Shown: positions 52,450 to 61,575 of the stretch, in pieces
How the letters are laid out: each line of letters opens with the position of its first letter
Position numbering within the stretch: position 1 is the first letter of the stretch
Source of the DNA: Oscillospiraceae bacterium
Lineage (GTDB): Bacteria > Bacillota > Clostridia > Oscillospirales > Ruminococcaceae
Assembly: GCA_031266415.1 (NCBI GenBank)
Contig: JAISBB010000005.1
Coordinates: 62,001 to 126,000 of the forward strand
DNA: 64,000 bases
Reading direction: 5' to 3'
Made by a program: the position numbers and the translations under genes
The notes under the pieces: generated by a model
Seen by the model: only the letters and a program-made list of their open reading frames with translations
Told to the model about the DNA's origin: nothing
Database searches by the model: none

Positions 52450-54264
52450 ATGAGTAAAATAATAGGAATTGACCTGGGCACAACAAATTCATGCGTTGCA
52501 GTGATTGAAGGTGAGGGCACTGTCGTAATCCCCAATAGTGAAGGATCAAGAACAACACCTTCAGTGGTTGCATTTTTAAAAGATGGGACAAGAGTAGTTG
52601 GGCAATCTGCAAAACACCAAGCAGTAATAAACCCAAACACAATCATTTCCATTAAACGTGAAATGGGAACTGATTATAAAACCTCTATCAATGGAAAAAA
52701 TTACACACCGCAAGAAATTTCTGCCATGATTCTTCAAAAATTAAAAGCAGACGCCGAAGCATATCTTGGGCACACCGTTTCTGAAGCCGTAATAACAGTC
52801 CCTGCTTATTTTACAGACGCACAACGGCAAGCAACAAAAGATGCCGGCAAAATTGCTGGGCTTGAAGTTAAAAGAATTATTAATGAACCAACAGCAGCTG
52901 CGTTAGCATATGGTATTAACAAAGAACAAGATCAAAAAATTTTGGTTTATGACCTTGGTGGCGGCACTTTTGATGTCTCTGTTATAGAAATGGGGGAAGG
53001 TATTCAAGAAGTTCTCGCAACAGCTGGCAATAACAGGCTCGGTGGTGACGATTTTGATGACCGCATTATTAAATTCTTAGCAAATGAATTTAAAATGACA
53101 AATGGCATTGACCTTTTGCAAGATAAAATGGCGATGCAACGCTTGAAAGAAGCGGCCGAAAAAGCAAAAATTGAACTTTCAAATACAGTTCAAACAAGTA
53201 TTAATTTGCCATTTATCACGGCAGATGCAAACGGACCTAAACATTTAGACATAACATTAACACGTGCAAAATTCAATGAATTAACAGCAGACCTAGTGGA
53301 AGCAACAATGGAGCCAGTTAAACAAGCAATGGCTGATGCCAACATTAAAGTTACAGATATTCACAAAATTTTAATGGTAGGCGGTTCCTCAAGAATTCCA
53401 GCTGTTCAAGAAGCAATTCAAAAATATATTGGCAAGGAACCATTTAAAGGGATTAACCCAGATGAGTGCGTTGCAATTGGAGCCGCTCTTCAAGGTGGTG
53501 TTTTAGGTGGCGACGTGAAAGGCCTGCTTCTTTTAGATGTAACCCCACTTTCACTTGGCCTGGAGACTTTAGGGGGCGTTTTTACAAAAATAATTGAAAG
53601 AAATACAACAATCCCAACAAAAAAATCCCAAGTTTTCTCAACAGCAGCAGATAACCAAACATCTGTTGAGATTCACATTTTGCAAGGGGAACGCGAAATG
53701 GCAAGTGGAAACAAAACCATTGGGCTTTTCAAATTAGATGGAATCCCGCCCGCTGCCAGAGGTGTTCCGCAAATTGAAGTTACTTTCGACATCGACGCCA
53801 ATGGAATTGTGAACGTCTCTGCAAAAGATTTGGGTACAGGGAAAGAACAAAAAGTGACTATTACCTCTTCAACTAACATGTCAAAAACAGATATTGAAAA
53901 CGCAATAAAAGAAGCGGAACAATTTGCTGCCGAAGATAAAACAAAAAAAGATGAAATTGACATTAAAAATTCAGCAGATCAAATGATTTACCAAGCAGAA
54001 AAAACTCTTAATGACATGGGCGACAAAATTTCTGACGAAGAGAAAGAAATCATGAAACAAAAAACACAAGCACTCAAAGAAGCCATTGCCAGCAACGATA
54101 TATCTGCAACTAAAAGCAAACAAGAAGAACTTCAAAAAAGTTTGTTTGAAATATCACAAAAACTCTATCAACAATCCGCAAACACTAGTGCAGAAAAAGA
54201 ACCTAACAGCGGCGTGGTTGACGCAGACTACACAGACGTGAAGGAAGAACCCAAAGAAGATTAG
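52450..54264 (+). CDS. dnaK: Chaperone protein DnaK (Hsp70)
   Basis: DnaK is the Hsp70 chaperone. The 604-residue protein has the N-terminal ATPase domain ([40 protein letters not shown]), an interdomain linker ([15 protein letters not shown]), a substrate-binding domain ([19 protein letters not shown]) and a helical lid with a short acidic tail. It carries the shorter ATPase domain typical of Firmicutes. ATG start with AGAGGAG 8 bases upstream. Preceded by grpE, followed by dnaJ. Confidence 0.98.
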   Translation: MSKIIGIDLGTTNSCVAVIEGEGTVVIPNSEGSRTTPSVVAFLKDGTRVVGQSAKHQAVINPNTIISIKREMGTDYKTSINGKNYTPQEISAMILQKLKADAEAYLGHTVSEAVITVPAYFTDAQRQATKDAGKIAGLEVKRIINEPTAAALAYGINKEQDQKILVYDLGGGTFDVSVIEMGEGIQEVLATAGNNRLGGDDFDDRIIKFLANEFKMTNGIDLLQDKMAMQRLKEAAEKAKIELSNTVQTSINLPFITADANGPKHLDITLTRAKFNELTADLVEATMEPVKQAMADANIKVTDIHKILMVGGSSRIPAVQEAIQKYIGKEPFKGINPDECVAIGAALQGGVLGGDVKGLLLLDVTPLSLGLETLGGVFTKIIERNTTIPTKKSQVFSTAADNQTSVEIHILQGEREMASGNKTIGLFKLDGIPPAARGVPQIEVTFDIDANGIVNVSAKDLGTGKEQKVTITSSTNMSKTDIENAIKEAEQFAAEDKTKKDEIDIKNSADQMIYQAEKTLNDMGDKISDEEKEIMKQKTQALKEAIASNDISATKSKQEELQKSLFEISQKLYQQSANTSAEKEPNSGVVDADYTDVKEEPKED

Positions 54265-54311
54265 AGTTTACTTTTGGTTTGTGAAAGATGATGTCAGAAA
54301 GGAGAAAAATC

Positions 54312-55484
54312 TTGCCTAAACGAGATTATTACGAAGTGCTAGAAATAAAAAAGGGAGCTTCTGAATCGGAAATAAAAAAAGCTTTTCGGCAACTTGCAAA
54401 AAAATATCACCCAGATTTAAACGCGAGTAATTCGGCTGCCGCAGAAAAATTCAAAGAGGTAAATGAAGCCTATGAAGTCCTTTCAGACGCCAAAAAGAAA
54501 GCCAAATATGATCAATTTGGGCACGCCGGCGTTGACCCTTCTTATGCAGACGGCAATGCAGGCACTGGGTTCGGGGGTTTTAGTGACTTTGGTATGGATT
54601 TAGGCGATATCTTCGAAAACATATTTAGCGGCTTTGGCGGGTTCGGTGGCCGCAACAATTCCTCACGAACGCAGAATATTCCACAAAAAGGTGAAAATGT
54701 TGAAATTACCATCGGTTTAAGTTTCATGGAGGCTGCTCTTGGTACAAAAAAAACCATTAAATGCAACCGCAGAGAAACCTGTGGCACATGCGGTGGAACA
54801 GGCACGGCAAAAGGTCACTCAGCAAAAACATGCACAGATTGTAACGGCACAGGCGTTGTTCGAGTAACCCAACGAACTCCTTTTGGTACTGTTGCCTCAA
54901 CCAGAACGTGTAACAGGTGCTGCGGTGCAGGAACAATAATCGAAAAACCGTGTCACGAATGTGGCGGCCGAACAACAATTCAAAAAAATGCAACACTTAA
55001 CATCAACTGTCCCGCCGGCATTGACGACAGGCAAGCCTTTGTGGTCCCAGAACAAGGCCATGCAGGATTTAAGGGCGGCCCTAATGGGGACCTTGAAATT
55101 GTTGTTCGGGTAGAAAAACACGAGATTTTTTCAAGAGATGGTTACGACGTTTTCTGTGAATTGCCACTTACATTTACACAGCTTGTTTTTGGTGGCGAAA
55201 TAATCGTTCCAACCATCACAGGGAAAGTGAAATACACAATTGCAGAAGGCACACAACCAGGAACTACATTCAGGCTCAAAAATAAAGGGATCCCTTATGT
55301 TAATAGCCACGGCTACGGAGATGCATATATCAAAGTTACAGTTGAAGTCCCCAAAAATTTAAATACTAAGCAAAAAAGTTTATTACAAGAATTTTCAGAC
55401 AGTTTAAAAAACGGAAAGCACTACACCAAAAGTAAAAGTTTCTTCGAAAAATTAAAGCATGACCTTAAAGATACTTTCACATAA
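54312..55484 (+). CDS. dnaJ: Chaperone protein DnaJ (Hsp40)
   Basis: DnaJ stimulates DnaK ATPase and delivers substrates. The protein of about 390 residues has the J domain with HPD ([34 protein letters not shown]), a Gly/Phe-rich region, a zinc region with four CxxC repeats ([24 protein letters not shown] and CHECGG, the last lacking its final Gly), and the C-terminal substrate domain. The start is probably a TTG at 54312 with AAAGGAG upstream, giving [10 protein letters not shown] as in the family; the track ATG at 54288 is 8 codons earlier. A terminator follows. Confidence 0.95.
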   Translation: MPKRDYYEVLEIKKGASESEIKKAFRQLAKKYHPDLNASNSAAAEKFKEVNEAYEVLSDAKKKAKYDQFGHAGVDPSYADGNAGTGFGGFSDFGMDLGDIFENIFSGFGGFGGRNNSSRTQNIPQKGENVEITIGLSFMEAALGTKKTIKCNRRETCGTCGGTGTAKGHSAKTCTDCNGTGVVRVTQRTPFGTVASTRTCNRCCGAGTIIEKPCHECGGRTTIQKNATLNINCPAGIDDRQAFVVPEQGHAGFKGGPNGDLEIVVRVEKHEIFSRDGYDVFCELPLTFTQLVFGGEIIVPTITGKVKYTIAEGTQPGTTFRLKNKGIPYVNSHGYGDAYIKVTVEVPKNLNTKQKSLLQEFSDSLKNGKHYTKSKSFFEKLKHDLKDTFT

Positions 55485-55503
55485 TTTCATTTCATATAAA
55501 AAT

Positions 55504-55542
55504 ACAAAGCAGCCAAGTGACTGTTTTGTGTTTTTTATTTTT
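55504..55542 (+). terminator. Intrinsic terminator of hrcA-grpE-dnaK-dnaJ
   Basis: ACAAAGCAG and CTGTTTTGT form a 9-base stem (one G-U), with an 8-base loop, followed by GTTTTTTATTTTT. It begins 20 bases after the dnaJ stop. Confidence 0.8.
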
Positions 55543-55628
55543 CCATGAAAAAAACAAAGAATTACAATTGCATCTAGAAATATTGAATTTTATCAACTAA
55601 CTTACTACTTGGGACATATTTTTAAAAA

Positions 55629-56411
55629 TCAAACAACCCTTGAAGTATTCATTCGTATTTCATTAACCACATAAGAAATAATTTGAGAATTGGTTGGCCT
55701 TGCAAGAAACATTTTTTCTACCAATTTCTTTTCTGGTGTTTTTCCGGATAATAACCAAGCAAGAGCAATGGCATGCCTTATAGCACGCTCAACGCAAGCT
55801 GACGTTGACTGATTAACTTGCGCGACTGCCGGATATATATCTTTAGTTACGCTAACTTTCGTTGGACAATTTTTAAAAGCAAACATAATCGCTTCTTTCA
55901 AATATGTGTAACCTTTAATATGCGGTGGCACTCCCAAATCTAAAATCATTCGTGCAATCAAAATCTCTAACTCAATCAAAGGGATTTTTGCGTTTTCTGC
56001 AGCTGTTTGTTTAACAACTTCTAAATCTGTATTCGCGTCATAATTAATCATTTGCAAGATTTTGGAAGTTAATATAGAAATTTCAAATGGTTTAACCAAA
56101 TATTCTGAGGCACCCGCTTCAATATTATCACGCTTCAATAATGCATCATCATCATATGAAACAACAATAAATTGCGGTTGTTTAACTTTACTTTCTCGTG
56201 ATATCTGCATCACAGAAATTGCATCAAATAGCGACATAACCACATTTAAAACCACAACATCTGGTTTATTATTTTTAATAATATCTAAAACTTTTTTTCC
56301 ATTATTTTCTAAACAAACTACGTGAATTCCGTGTTTGGCAAGGGCTTGTTTACAGTTTCTTTGAAAAAACATATCTACATCAGCAATTAAAACACAACCA
56401 GAGCGTTCCAA
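55629..56411 (-). CDS. spo0A: Spo0A-like response regulator with Asn at the phosphoacceptor position
   Basis: This protein of about 260 residues has a receiver domain and the Spo0A C-terminal effector domain: HIKGYTYLKEAIMFAF, VERAIRHAIALAW (recognition helix region) and ARPTNSQIISYVVNEIR. The canonical receiver motif VLDIIMP reads VLNVVMS, so the phosphorylated Asp is Asn (aat codon at about 56245). One of the two acidic-pocket residues (IADD) is Val (IADVD); the Ser/Thr and Lys (LVKPF) are kept. In the effector, the conserved Arg before Val-Glu is Cys. The frame is intact, so it is retained but not phosphorylatable in the usual way. The TTG at 56411 follows GAGGTGA and gives the normal length; the track start adds 14 residues. 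Confidence 0.93.
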   Translation of the reverse strand: MERSGCVLIADVDMFFQRNCKQALAKHGIHVVCLENNGKKVLDIIKNNKPDVVVLNVVMSLFDAISVMQISRESKVKQPQFIVVSYDDDALLKRDNIEAGASEYLVKPFEISILTSKILQMINYDANTDLEVVKQTAAENAKIPLIELEILIARMILDLGVPPHIKGYTYLKEAIMFAFKNCPTKVSVTKDIYPAVAQVNQSTSACVERAIRHAIALAWLLSGKTPEKKLVEKMFLARPTNSQIISYVVNEIRMNTSRVV

Positions 56412-56438
56412 ATTTGTCACCTCGATAAAAGATTTTTG

Positions 56439-56452
56439 TTGCAATTGCAACA
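56439..56452. promoter_or_regulatory. 14-bp perfect palindrome between spo0A-like promoter and start
   Basis: GTTGCAATTGCAAC is a perfect 14-base palindrome about 30 bases upstream of the spo0A-like start and just downstream of its promoter. This is a plausible operator position, although it could be chance in AT-rich DNA. A possible Spo0A-box-like TATCGAA (one change from TGTCGAA) lies further upstream at 56527-56533. Confidence 0.4.
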
Positions 56453-56469
56453 TTGTTTTAATTGCGTAA

Positions 56470-56498
56470 ATTTTATCACATTGCTAGATAAAATGCAA
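56470..56498 (-). promoter_or_regulatory. Promoter for spo0A-like gene
   Basis: On the minus strand, TTGCAT, 17 bases and TAAAAT preceded by TGA lie about 60 bases upstream of the TTG start. This suggests an ordinary sigma-A promoter. Confidence 0.6.
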
Positions 56499-56737
56499 CC
56501 AAATCCAACAGAACAAACAAATGTTCTTCGATAAAACAATTATATTACAGCAAATAATTGTATAATATATAAAAATTATTAATCATTGGTAGCTATTAAC
56601 ATGTTTAATTACCAAAAAATTCCAATTATTAATCACACCTAAGAAAAAACTAAAAAGGGAAACATGAAATATAAAAAAACACTTGATTCCATTCTGAAAA
56701 GCATTTGGTTTTATTCTTTTCATTTTCGTTCCAAATG

Positions 56738-56746
56738 TGTTATAAT
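56738..56746 (+). promoter_or_regulatory. Extended -10 promoter of rnpB
   Basis: TGTTATAAT (TGnTATAAT) ends 6 bases before the first paired base of RNase P RNA at 56753, the right place for the transcription start. The -35 region (TTTCAT) is weak, as is usual with an extended -10. The stretch from 56454 to 56737 otherwise holds only the spo0A-like promoter; I see no gene in it. Confidence 0.7.
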
Positions 56747-56752
56747 AATCAC

Positions 56753-57080
56753 GAGCAAGCGAGGCAACAGCGTGTAAAAATACACGAGGAAAGTCCGAGC
56801 TCCACAAAGCGGGGTAACTGCTAACGGCAGCCAGAGGCAACTCTAGGGATAGTGCAACAGAAAGATACCGCCACAAATTTTGTGGTAAGGGTGGAAAGGC
56901 GAGGTAAGAGCTCACCAGAGATTTAGGCAACTAATCTGCTGTGTAAACCCTACCTGGAGCAACACTAACAGGAACACATATGTTCGCTTGACATGTTCCG
57001 AAAAGTGGCTTAAGACTAGTGGTGACGCTAGTTCTAGATAGATTGTTGCCAAATACAGAACTCGGCTTATATGCTTGCTC
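56753..57080 (+). ncRNA. rnpB: RNase P RNA
   Basis: This catalytic RNA removes 5' leaders from tRNA precursors. The 5' arm GAGCAAGC pairs with GCTTGCTC at the 3' end (P1), fixing both ends. Conserved blocks seen include GAGGAAAGTCCGAGCTCC (CR I), GGGTGGAAAGGCGAGGTAAG in the middle, ACAGAAAGATACCGCC and ACAGAACTCGGCTTA (CR V) near the 3' end. Length is about 328 bases. The order and content fit a bacterial RNase P RNA; I have not folded it to assign type A or B. The minus-strand ORF 56583-56930 overlaps it and is rejected. Confidence 0.93.
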
Positions 57081-57125
57081 ATTTTTGTTTATAACCACTA
57101 AGCATAACGAGGGAGCGATGATCTT

Positions 57126-58511
57126 TTGTCAGAGGTTGACTTAATCAGCAATAGTGTCGGCATAGGCGTAAGTGGGATGCCACCAATAGAACCTGAAAAC
57201 ACACCTACCACTGTTGTTTCTGGAGAAAAAAGTGTCAAAGTTAACCAAGCAGAAACACTTTCTACGGAAAAGTCAGAACCAAAATCGCCGTTAATAATCT
57301 CATCAGCGCAAGAAAAATTAATACAAATGGCAACAAGCCTCAGCAGTTATTTAAAAATGCAAATGTTACTTCTTGACTCCACCGAGTCAGAAGAATTTAT
57401 GGGAACCATCCCCAATTCAAAAGAAGAGCTTATTCAATCATTAACAGAACAACACGAAGGCGCCACATGCTTCAACTGCGAGCTTGGCAAGCACTTATAT
57501 GCAATTCTAGAACGCCACGCTGGGAACCCGATAATCGAGGGGGCCGTTGTTGACTTGCTGAAAAAACTAATAGCTTTTAAAAATAAAGCGTGTACCACTA
57601 CAATGATCATGCAAAATTTAGAGCATTTGTCGAGAACAACCACAATACAAAAACAAATAATCAAAGACGTGCTAAGCGAATTTTCAGCTAAGTTTGCAAG
57701 CAACCCCGAATGGGCCTTGGCCCACCCAGAAGAAGTATTGGATTTCTTAAAATCATCTGCCTTGCCCAGGCTAAGAGAAGCAACTGGAGCAAATCCTTCT
57801 AATGTTTTCGCGCGGTCATTTTTATTAACAGTTCTGCAAGGTATTATGAATTTAGAGGGAAGCGATAAAATTAGCTTATTCACAGCACTTGACAACCTCG
57901 TGTCAACACTTAACATTTACAATTCAGATAATGTTGCAACAACTCTTTATAATCTACTTCAGGAAGAAATAAATGGGACCCAATCCGCAAAAAAATCTCC
58001 ACTTTTAAAAAACATGGTTAATTTTATGGAAAAAAACAGCAAAGCTGCTGAAAAAAATGTCAATGCCACTGTTTCTAAACATATTGTAAAAGCAATGCTT
58101 GCCAACCAAAGTTTTCCCCCTCAATTAATGCATTATGTTCTTCCAATTCTTATCAAACCAAACGGCCCAACATTTGCACAATGTTGGGTAGATCACAATG
58201 CAAAGGGAACAAACGAAAAATATGAAGAAGTACCTGGCAAGCAGGTTTTTTTTATGGTTGATCTTGATCATGTTGGTGAAATATTCGTGCAACTGTTTAT
58301 TTCAGAAAATGAAGAAATTTATTGCCAATTTTTCTGCCCAGAACATGTATTGGAGCATTTTCAAAATATAAAATCAAAAATTGAATCTGGCATTAAAGCC
58401 AATGGATATTCACTGAAAACATTCAAAGTTTCAACCCCAGAGCCCAACTTTCAAAATCGCATATTTTCAAATATCAGAAGCAAAGAGGGGACAGTAAATG
58501 TCAAAGTTTAA
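57126..58511 (+). CDS. FliK-like hook-length-control-domain protein (YlqG-like)
   Basis: This 461-residue protein has a disordered, Thr/Pro/Glu-rich N-terminus (about 60 residues), a helical body, and a C-terminal domain (FMVDLDHVGEIFVQLFISENEEIYCQFFCPEHVLEHFQNI) resembling the beta-alpha C-terminus of flagellar FliK: strand-helix pattern L..LG.v.v, then v.f......l. No signal peptide or membrane segment is seen. The next gene overlaps by 14 bases and encodes an FlhB-C-domain protein. Bacillus subtilis has a similar ylqG-ylqH pair of unknown role. No other flagellar gene is present, so this is not evidence of a flagellum. TTG start with GAGGGAGCG upstream, following rnpB. Confidence 0.6.
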   Translation: MSEVDLISNSVGIGVSGMPPIEPENTPTTVVSGEKSVKVNQAETLSTEKSEPKSPLIISSAQEKLIQMATSLSSYLKMQMLLLDSTESEEFMGTIPNSKEELIQSLTEQHEGATCFNCELGKHLYAILERHAGNPIIEGAVVDLLKKLIAFKNKACTTTMIMQNLEHLSRTTTIQKQIIKDVLSEFSAKFASNPEWALAHPEEVLDFLKSSALPRLREATGANPSNVFARSFLLTVLQGIMNLEGSDKISLFTALDNLVSTLNIYNSDNVATTLYNLLQEEINGTQSAKKSPLLKNMVNFMEKNSKAAEKNVNATVSKHIVKAMLANQSFPPQLMHYVLPILIKPNGPTFAQCWVDHNAKGTNEKYEEVPGKQVFFMVDLDHVGEIFVQLFISENEEIYCQFFCPEHVLEHFQNIKSKIESGIKANGYSLKTFKVSTPEPNFQNRIFSNIRSKEGTVNVKV

Positions 58512-58821
58512 TGATAAAGCCGTAGCATTAAAATATCGAAAAGACCGCGACAGAGCTCCTGTGATTGTGGCTTCTGGTGGCGGCTCAATTGCCAACAAAA
58601 TCATTGAACTAGCAGATTTAAATGGTGTTCCTATATATAAAGATACAACAACAGCCACTATTCTCTCACAACTTAAAATGGGGCAAGAAATCCCTGTTAA
58701 TTTATATAGCGTAATTGCCAATATATACATTGCAATTATGGAAACAGCCGATGAAATAAAACAGCACCCATCACAAAATCACAAAACGCAACCACTACCA
58801 CTAGAAGAGGCTGCAATTTGA
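58498..58821 (+). CDS. FlhB C-terminal-domain-like protein (YlqH/EscU-type)
   Basis: This 107-residue protein begins SKFNDKAVALKYRKDRDRAPVIVASGGGSIANKIIELADLNGVPIY and continues TTTATILSQLKMGQEIPVNLYSVIANIYIAI, matching the cytoplasmic C-domain of FlhB/EscU export-switch proteins. The NPTH autocleavage motif and the FlhB membrane part are absent. Small free-standing versions such as YlqH are widespread in Firmicutes, including non-motile ones; their role is unknown. The ATG has GAGGGGA upstream and overlaps the FliK-like gene by 14 bases, so the two are coupled. Confidence 0.85.
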   Translation: MSKFNDKAVALKYRKDRDRAPVIVASGGGSIANKIIELADLNGVPIYKDTTTATILSQLKMGQEIPVNLYSVIANIYIAIMETADEIKQHPSQNHKTQPLPLEEAAI

Positions 58822-58827
58822 ATAAAT

Positions 58828-59752
58828 TTCGATTTTACTACATCACGAAAAAGAACGTGTGGATAAATAGCTTGTGAAACAAACCAACCTTACTTGTTCC
58901 GCACTTGCCAATTTATTTAAGTGCGGGATTATAACTATTAATGAAGAACCTGACACAAAAAGTAAAATCATAGTTACTGGCGATTGTGTTGACGCTTTTA
59001 TTCCACCTGCGCGCTTATTGGAAGTAAAATAACAAAACATTCCACTTGAAATAATCTTCGAAGATAATGATGTTATTGTGGTGAATAAGCAAAAAGGGTT
59101 GGTAATACATCAGTCTCGGCTACCACGAAAATACCCTTGTACATGCTTTACTTTACCACTGTAAAGGGAAACTTGCAGACATAAATGAGAATTATTCACC
59201 TAGGGGTTGCCCACCGGTTAAATAAAGACACAAGCGGCTTGCTTGTTATTGCTTACCAAAAATAATAATGCACATTTAAAACTATTCTCACAAATTCAAA
59301 ATCATGGCTTCTGTAAAAAATATCACGGCTGTAGTCCGCGGAAAAATCAAAGAACAAAATGGAGTAATCTTATTGCCAATTGGCAGAAATTTACAAAATC
59401 GCAAAAAAATGATGGTAACTTCTCGAAATTCAAAAATAGCTCCCACTGAATTTAAATTACTTGAAACTTATCAAAATTTCTCTTATCTTGAACTTTGTTT
59501 AGAAACAGGCAAGGACACGCACCCTATTCGGGTTCACATGGCACATTTGGGTCACCCGGGGACCTAGGACCCAAGTTAATGGCCCGCACTTCACCTCTAA
59601 AGAACTAAATGGCCAATGCTTACATGCAAATATTTAGCATTTGCTCACCCCATAACTAAATAAATACATTCCCTTCGAGTCACCTCTACCACCCTTACCT
59701 TGAAGCATTTTTAAATAATCAGGAAGAAAAATTAGCGAAGGCAGTGATTTAA
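58828..59752 (+). pseudogene. rluD: Decayed RluD-family pseudouridine synthase
   Basis: The region encodes fragments of a full RluA/RluD-type enzyme in order but in several frames: an S4-like start (ERVDK-stop, then LVKQTNLTCSALANLFKCGIITIN), IPLEIIFEDNDVIVVNKQKGLVIHQ, NTLVHALLYHCKGKLADINE, HRLNKDTSGLLVIA, KKYHG, then LELCLETG and THPIRVHMAHLGHP, LNGQCLHA, LAFAHPI and a C-terminal tail ending in a stop 2 bases before fabG. At least two in-frame stops and about three frameshifts are needed. In addition, the catalytic HRLD reads HRLN (aat at 59221). Total length matches an intact gene of about 300 codons, so decay looks recent. Confidence 0.88.
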
Positions 59753-59753
59753 T

Positions 59754-60479
59754 ATGGCAAAAACTGTACTTGTTACAGGCGCTTCACGTGGGATTGGCCA
59801 TGAAACAGCAAAACGATTTTGCATAGCAGGGAATCAAGTGATTATTAATTATAATTCGACAGAAGCGCCCGCATTAAAACTCGCTTCTAAATTCCCAAAT
59901 CAAGCACTTGCCATTAAAGCCGACGTTTCTGATTTCACGCAAGTTGAAGAAATGATTCACACAATCAACAAACATTTTGGCCAAATTGATATTATTGTTA
60001 ATAATGCAGGCGTTGCTAGTTATAAACTATTCACAGAATGTAACGAAAATGAATTCGACCGATTATTTTCTGTTAATGTAAAAGGAATATTTAACGTTTG
60101 CAAAGCAGTTGTTCCGCAAATGATAGCGGGCAAATTCGGCAAAATCATCAACATTTCTTCTGTGTGGGGGTTGATTGGCGCCTCTTGCGAAGTACTTTAC
60201 TCAGCTTCAAAAGCGGCAATTATTGGCTTCACGAAAGCACTAGCAAAAGAACTTGGCCCTTCCGGAATTACGGTTAACTGCGTTGCACCCGGTATTATAA
60301 ACTCTGCTATGAACAGCAGGCTAACGGAAGAAGAGAAAAATGAATTGCGGCAAAACACACCACTTCTTCGGTTAGGGCAACCTCATGAAGTAGCCGAAGC
60401 AATTTTGTTTTTGGCCTCAAGTAAAGCAGACTTTATAACCGGCCACTTACTAAATGTTGATGGTGGCTTTTCAATGTAA
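59754..60479 (+). CDS. fabG: 3-oxoacyl-ACP reductase FabG-type SDR
   Basis: This 241-residue short-chain dehydrogenase/reductase has cofactor loop VTGASRGIGHETAKRF, NNAGVASYKLF, the catalytic Ser-Tyr-Lys (IINISSVWGLIGASCEVLYSASKAAIIGF) and PGIINSAMNSRL. It best matches FabG, which reduces 3-oxoacyl-ACP in fatty-acid synthesis with NADPH. Other SDR roles are possible because no other fab gene is near. ATG start 1 base beyond the rluD remnant's stop, so its translation was probably coupled to rluD before decay; its own Shine-Dalgarno is poor. Confidence 0.88.
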   Translation: MAKTVLVTGASRGIGHETAKRFCIAGNQVIINYNSTEAPALKLASKFPNQALAIKADVSDFTQVEEMIHTINKHFGQIDIIVNNAGVASYKLFTECNENEFDRLFSVNVKGIFNVCKAVVPQMIAGKFGKIINISSVWGLIGASCEVLYSASKAAIIGFTKALAKELGPSGITVNCVAPGIINSAMNSRLTEEEKNELRQNTPLLRLGQPHEVAEAILFLASSKADFITGHLLNVDGGFSM

Positions 60480-60513
60480 ACATCATATTTCTTTGTAACA
60501 AGGAGAGATGTCT

Positions 60514-61479
60514 ATGCTTATTAGCCAAAGAGCCCGCAATTTTTTTGTGCGAAGTGGAGGGCTCGCTATTTTATTTGCTTGGATACCACTTCACTGCATT
60601 TCATTTCATTTGTCATTTCCATGCGCTATAGTACAACTGAAAAATATGTGTTGCTTAAGTATATTCAGTCAGCTTAATAAACTCATGTCGCGGGAACCTG
60701 CAGATCAATGGAATAAAAGCATTGAAACACACGAAATTACAATTGAATCGTTTGATGGTTTAAAATTAGCCGGCACCTTATTTTTACAGAAAAACCCAAC
60801 AGATGCGTGGATGATATGTGTTCACGGATATATGAACAATCAATCGAAGCTGTTGCCACAAGTCCAAGCTTTTTACAAACAAGGTGTAAACATATTAACC
60901 ATTGACTTGCGATCACATGGAAAAAGCGAGGGCGTTATTTCAACAATGGGCGAACAAGAACAAGAGGACATTTTGGCATGGATAAATACCCTAATTGCAA
61001 AATATCCAACAGCAAAAATCGCTTTACTTGGGAATTCTTTAGGTGCAGTTAGCTGTTTACGAGCAGCGGGGAACAGGTTGCCAAGTAACGTGAAATGTAT
61101 TGTTGCCGACTCGTGTTACAATTCCATTTTTGAGATTGTTACAAATGCCTCCCGCAAAATTTCAAACACAAGCGAACTTTCGAATTTGCTGATTTCTTTT
61201 CTAAAAAACTCAAAAAGAAAAACAACAGTCGAACAACTTAAATCAGCCACATTGCCAATTTTATTCATACACAGTAAAAACGATGTTGTTTCCCCAATAG
61301 ACCAAGTTAATACCGTTTTTGAATCGGCACCAGAAGGGAAAGAATTAGTGATTACAACAACACCACACAATCGCTGTTTCGACACTAATCCGCAAAATTA
61401 CCTAAACTGGGTCATGTCATTTCTAGAAAAACATGGAATACCACCAGAGCCCACACAAAATCCAATGCAACGCTTGTAG
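60514..61479 (+). CDS. Alpha/beta hydrolase family protein, membrane-associated
   Basis: This protein of about 321 residues has a hydrophobic N-terminus (about residues 12-45), then an alpha/beta-hydrolase domain: WMICVHGYMNNQSKLL with the HGxxxN-like oxyanion segment, NILTIDLRSHGKSEG, LLGNSLGAVSCLRAA (nucleophile Ser in GNSLG, about residue 176), and PILFIHSKNDVVSPIDQV followed by a His in TTPHNRCF, so the Ser-Asp-His triad is complete. Substrate unknown. The ATG at 60514, with AAGGAGAG 8 bases upstream, is preferred over 60508. It lies 35 bases after fabG and is the last plus-strand gene before the convergent khpA. Confidence 0.85.
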   Translation: MLISQRARNFFVRSGGLAILFAWIPLHCISFHLSFPCAIVQLKNMCCLSIFSQLNKLMSREPADQWNKSIETHEITIESFDGLKLAGTLFLQKNPTDAWMICVHGYMNNQSKLLPQVQAFYKQGVNILTIDLRSHGKSEGVISTMGEQEQEDILAWINTLIAKYPTAKIALLGNSLGAVSCLRAAGNRLPSNVKCIVADSCYNSIFEIVTNASRKISNTSELSNLLISFLKNSKRKTTVEQLKSATLPILFIHSKNDVVSPIDQVNTVFESAPEGKELVITTTPHNRCFDTNPQNYLNWVMSFLEKHGIPPEPTQNPMQRL

Positions 61480-61512
61480 ATAGCACCTCACCAGAAAAAG
61501 AAATAAACACAA

Positions 61513-61544
61513 AATAAAAAAACGCCCTCATTTACAAGGGGCGC
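61513..61544 (-). terminator. Intrinsic terminator of ylxM-ffh-rpsP-khpA
   Basis: On the minus strand GCGCCC/GGGCGT (6 pairs, one G-U) with an 11-base loop is followed by TTTTTTTATTTTG. It lies about 35 bases after the khpA stop. Confidence 0.85.
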
Positions 61545-61575
61545 ATTAATAATTTTGCAACCACAATAAAAACTA

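Noticed and set aside
56583-56930. 115-residue minus-strand ORF
   Set aside because: It covers the 5' half of rnpB and its promoter, has no family resemblance, and is explained by open frame in structured RNA sequence.
57126-58821. Evidence for a flagellum or type III secretion system
   Set aside because: Only a FliK-like C-domain and a free FlhB C-domain are present; such pairs occur in non-motile Firmicutes, and no membrane export genes were found here.
59243-59567. Two short plus-strand ORFs in the rluD region
   Set aside because: They are fragments of the decayed rluD in separate frames (they contain parts of its conserved motifs), not independent genes.
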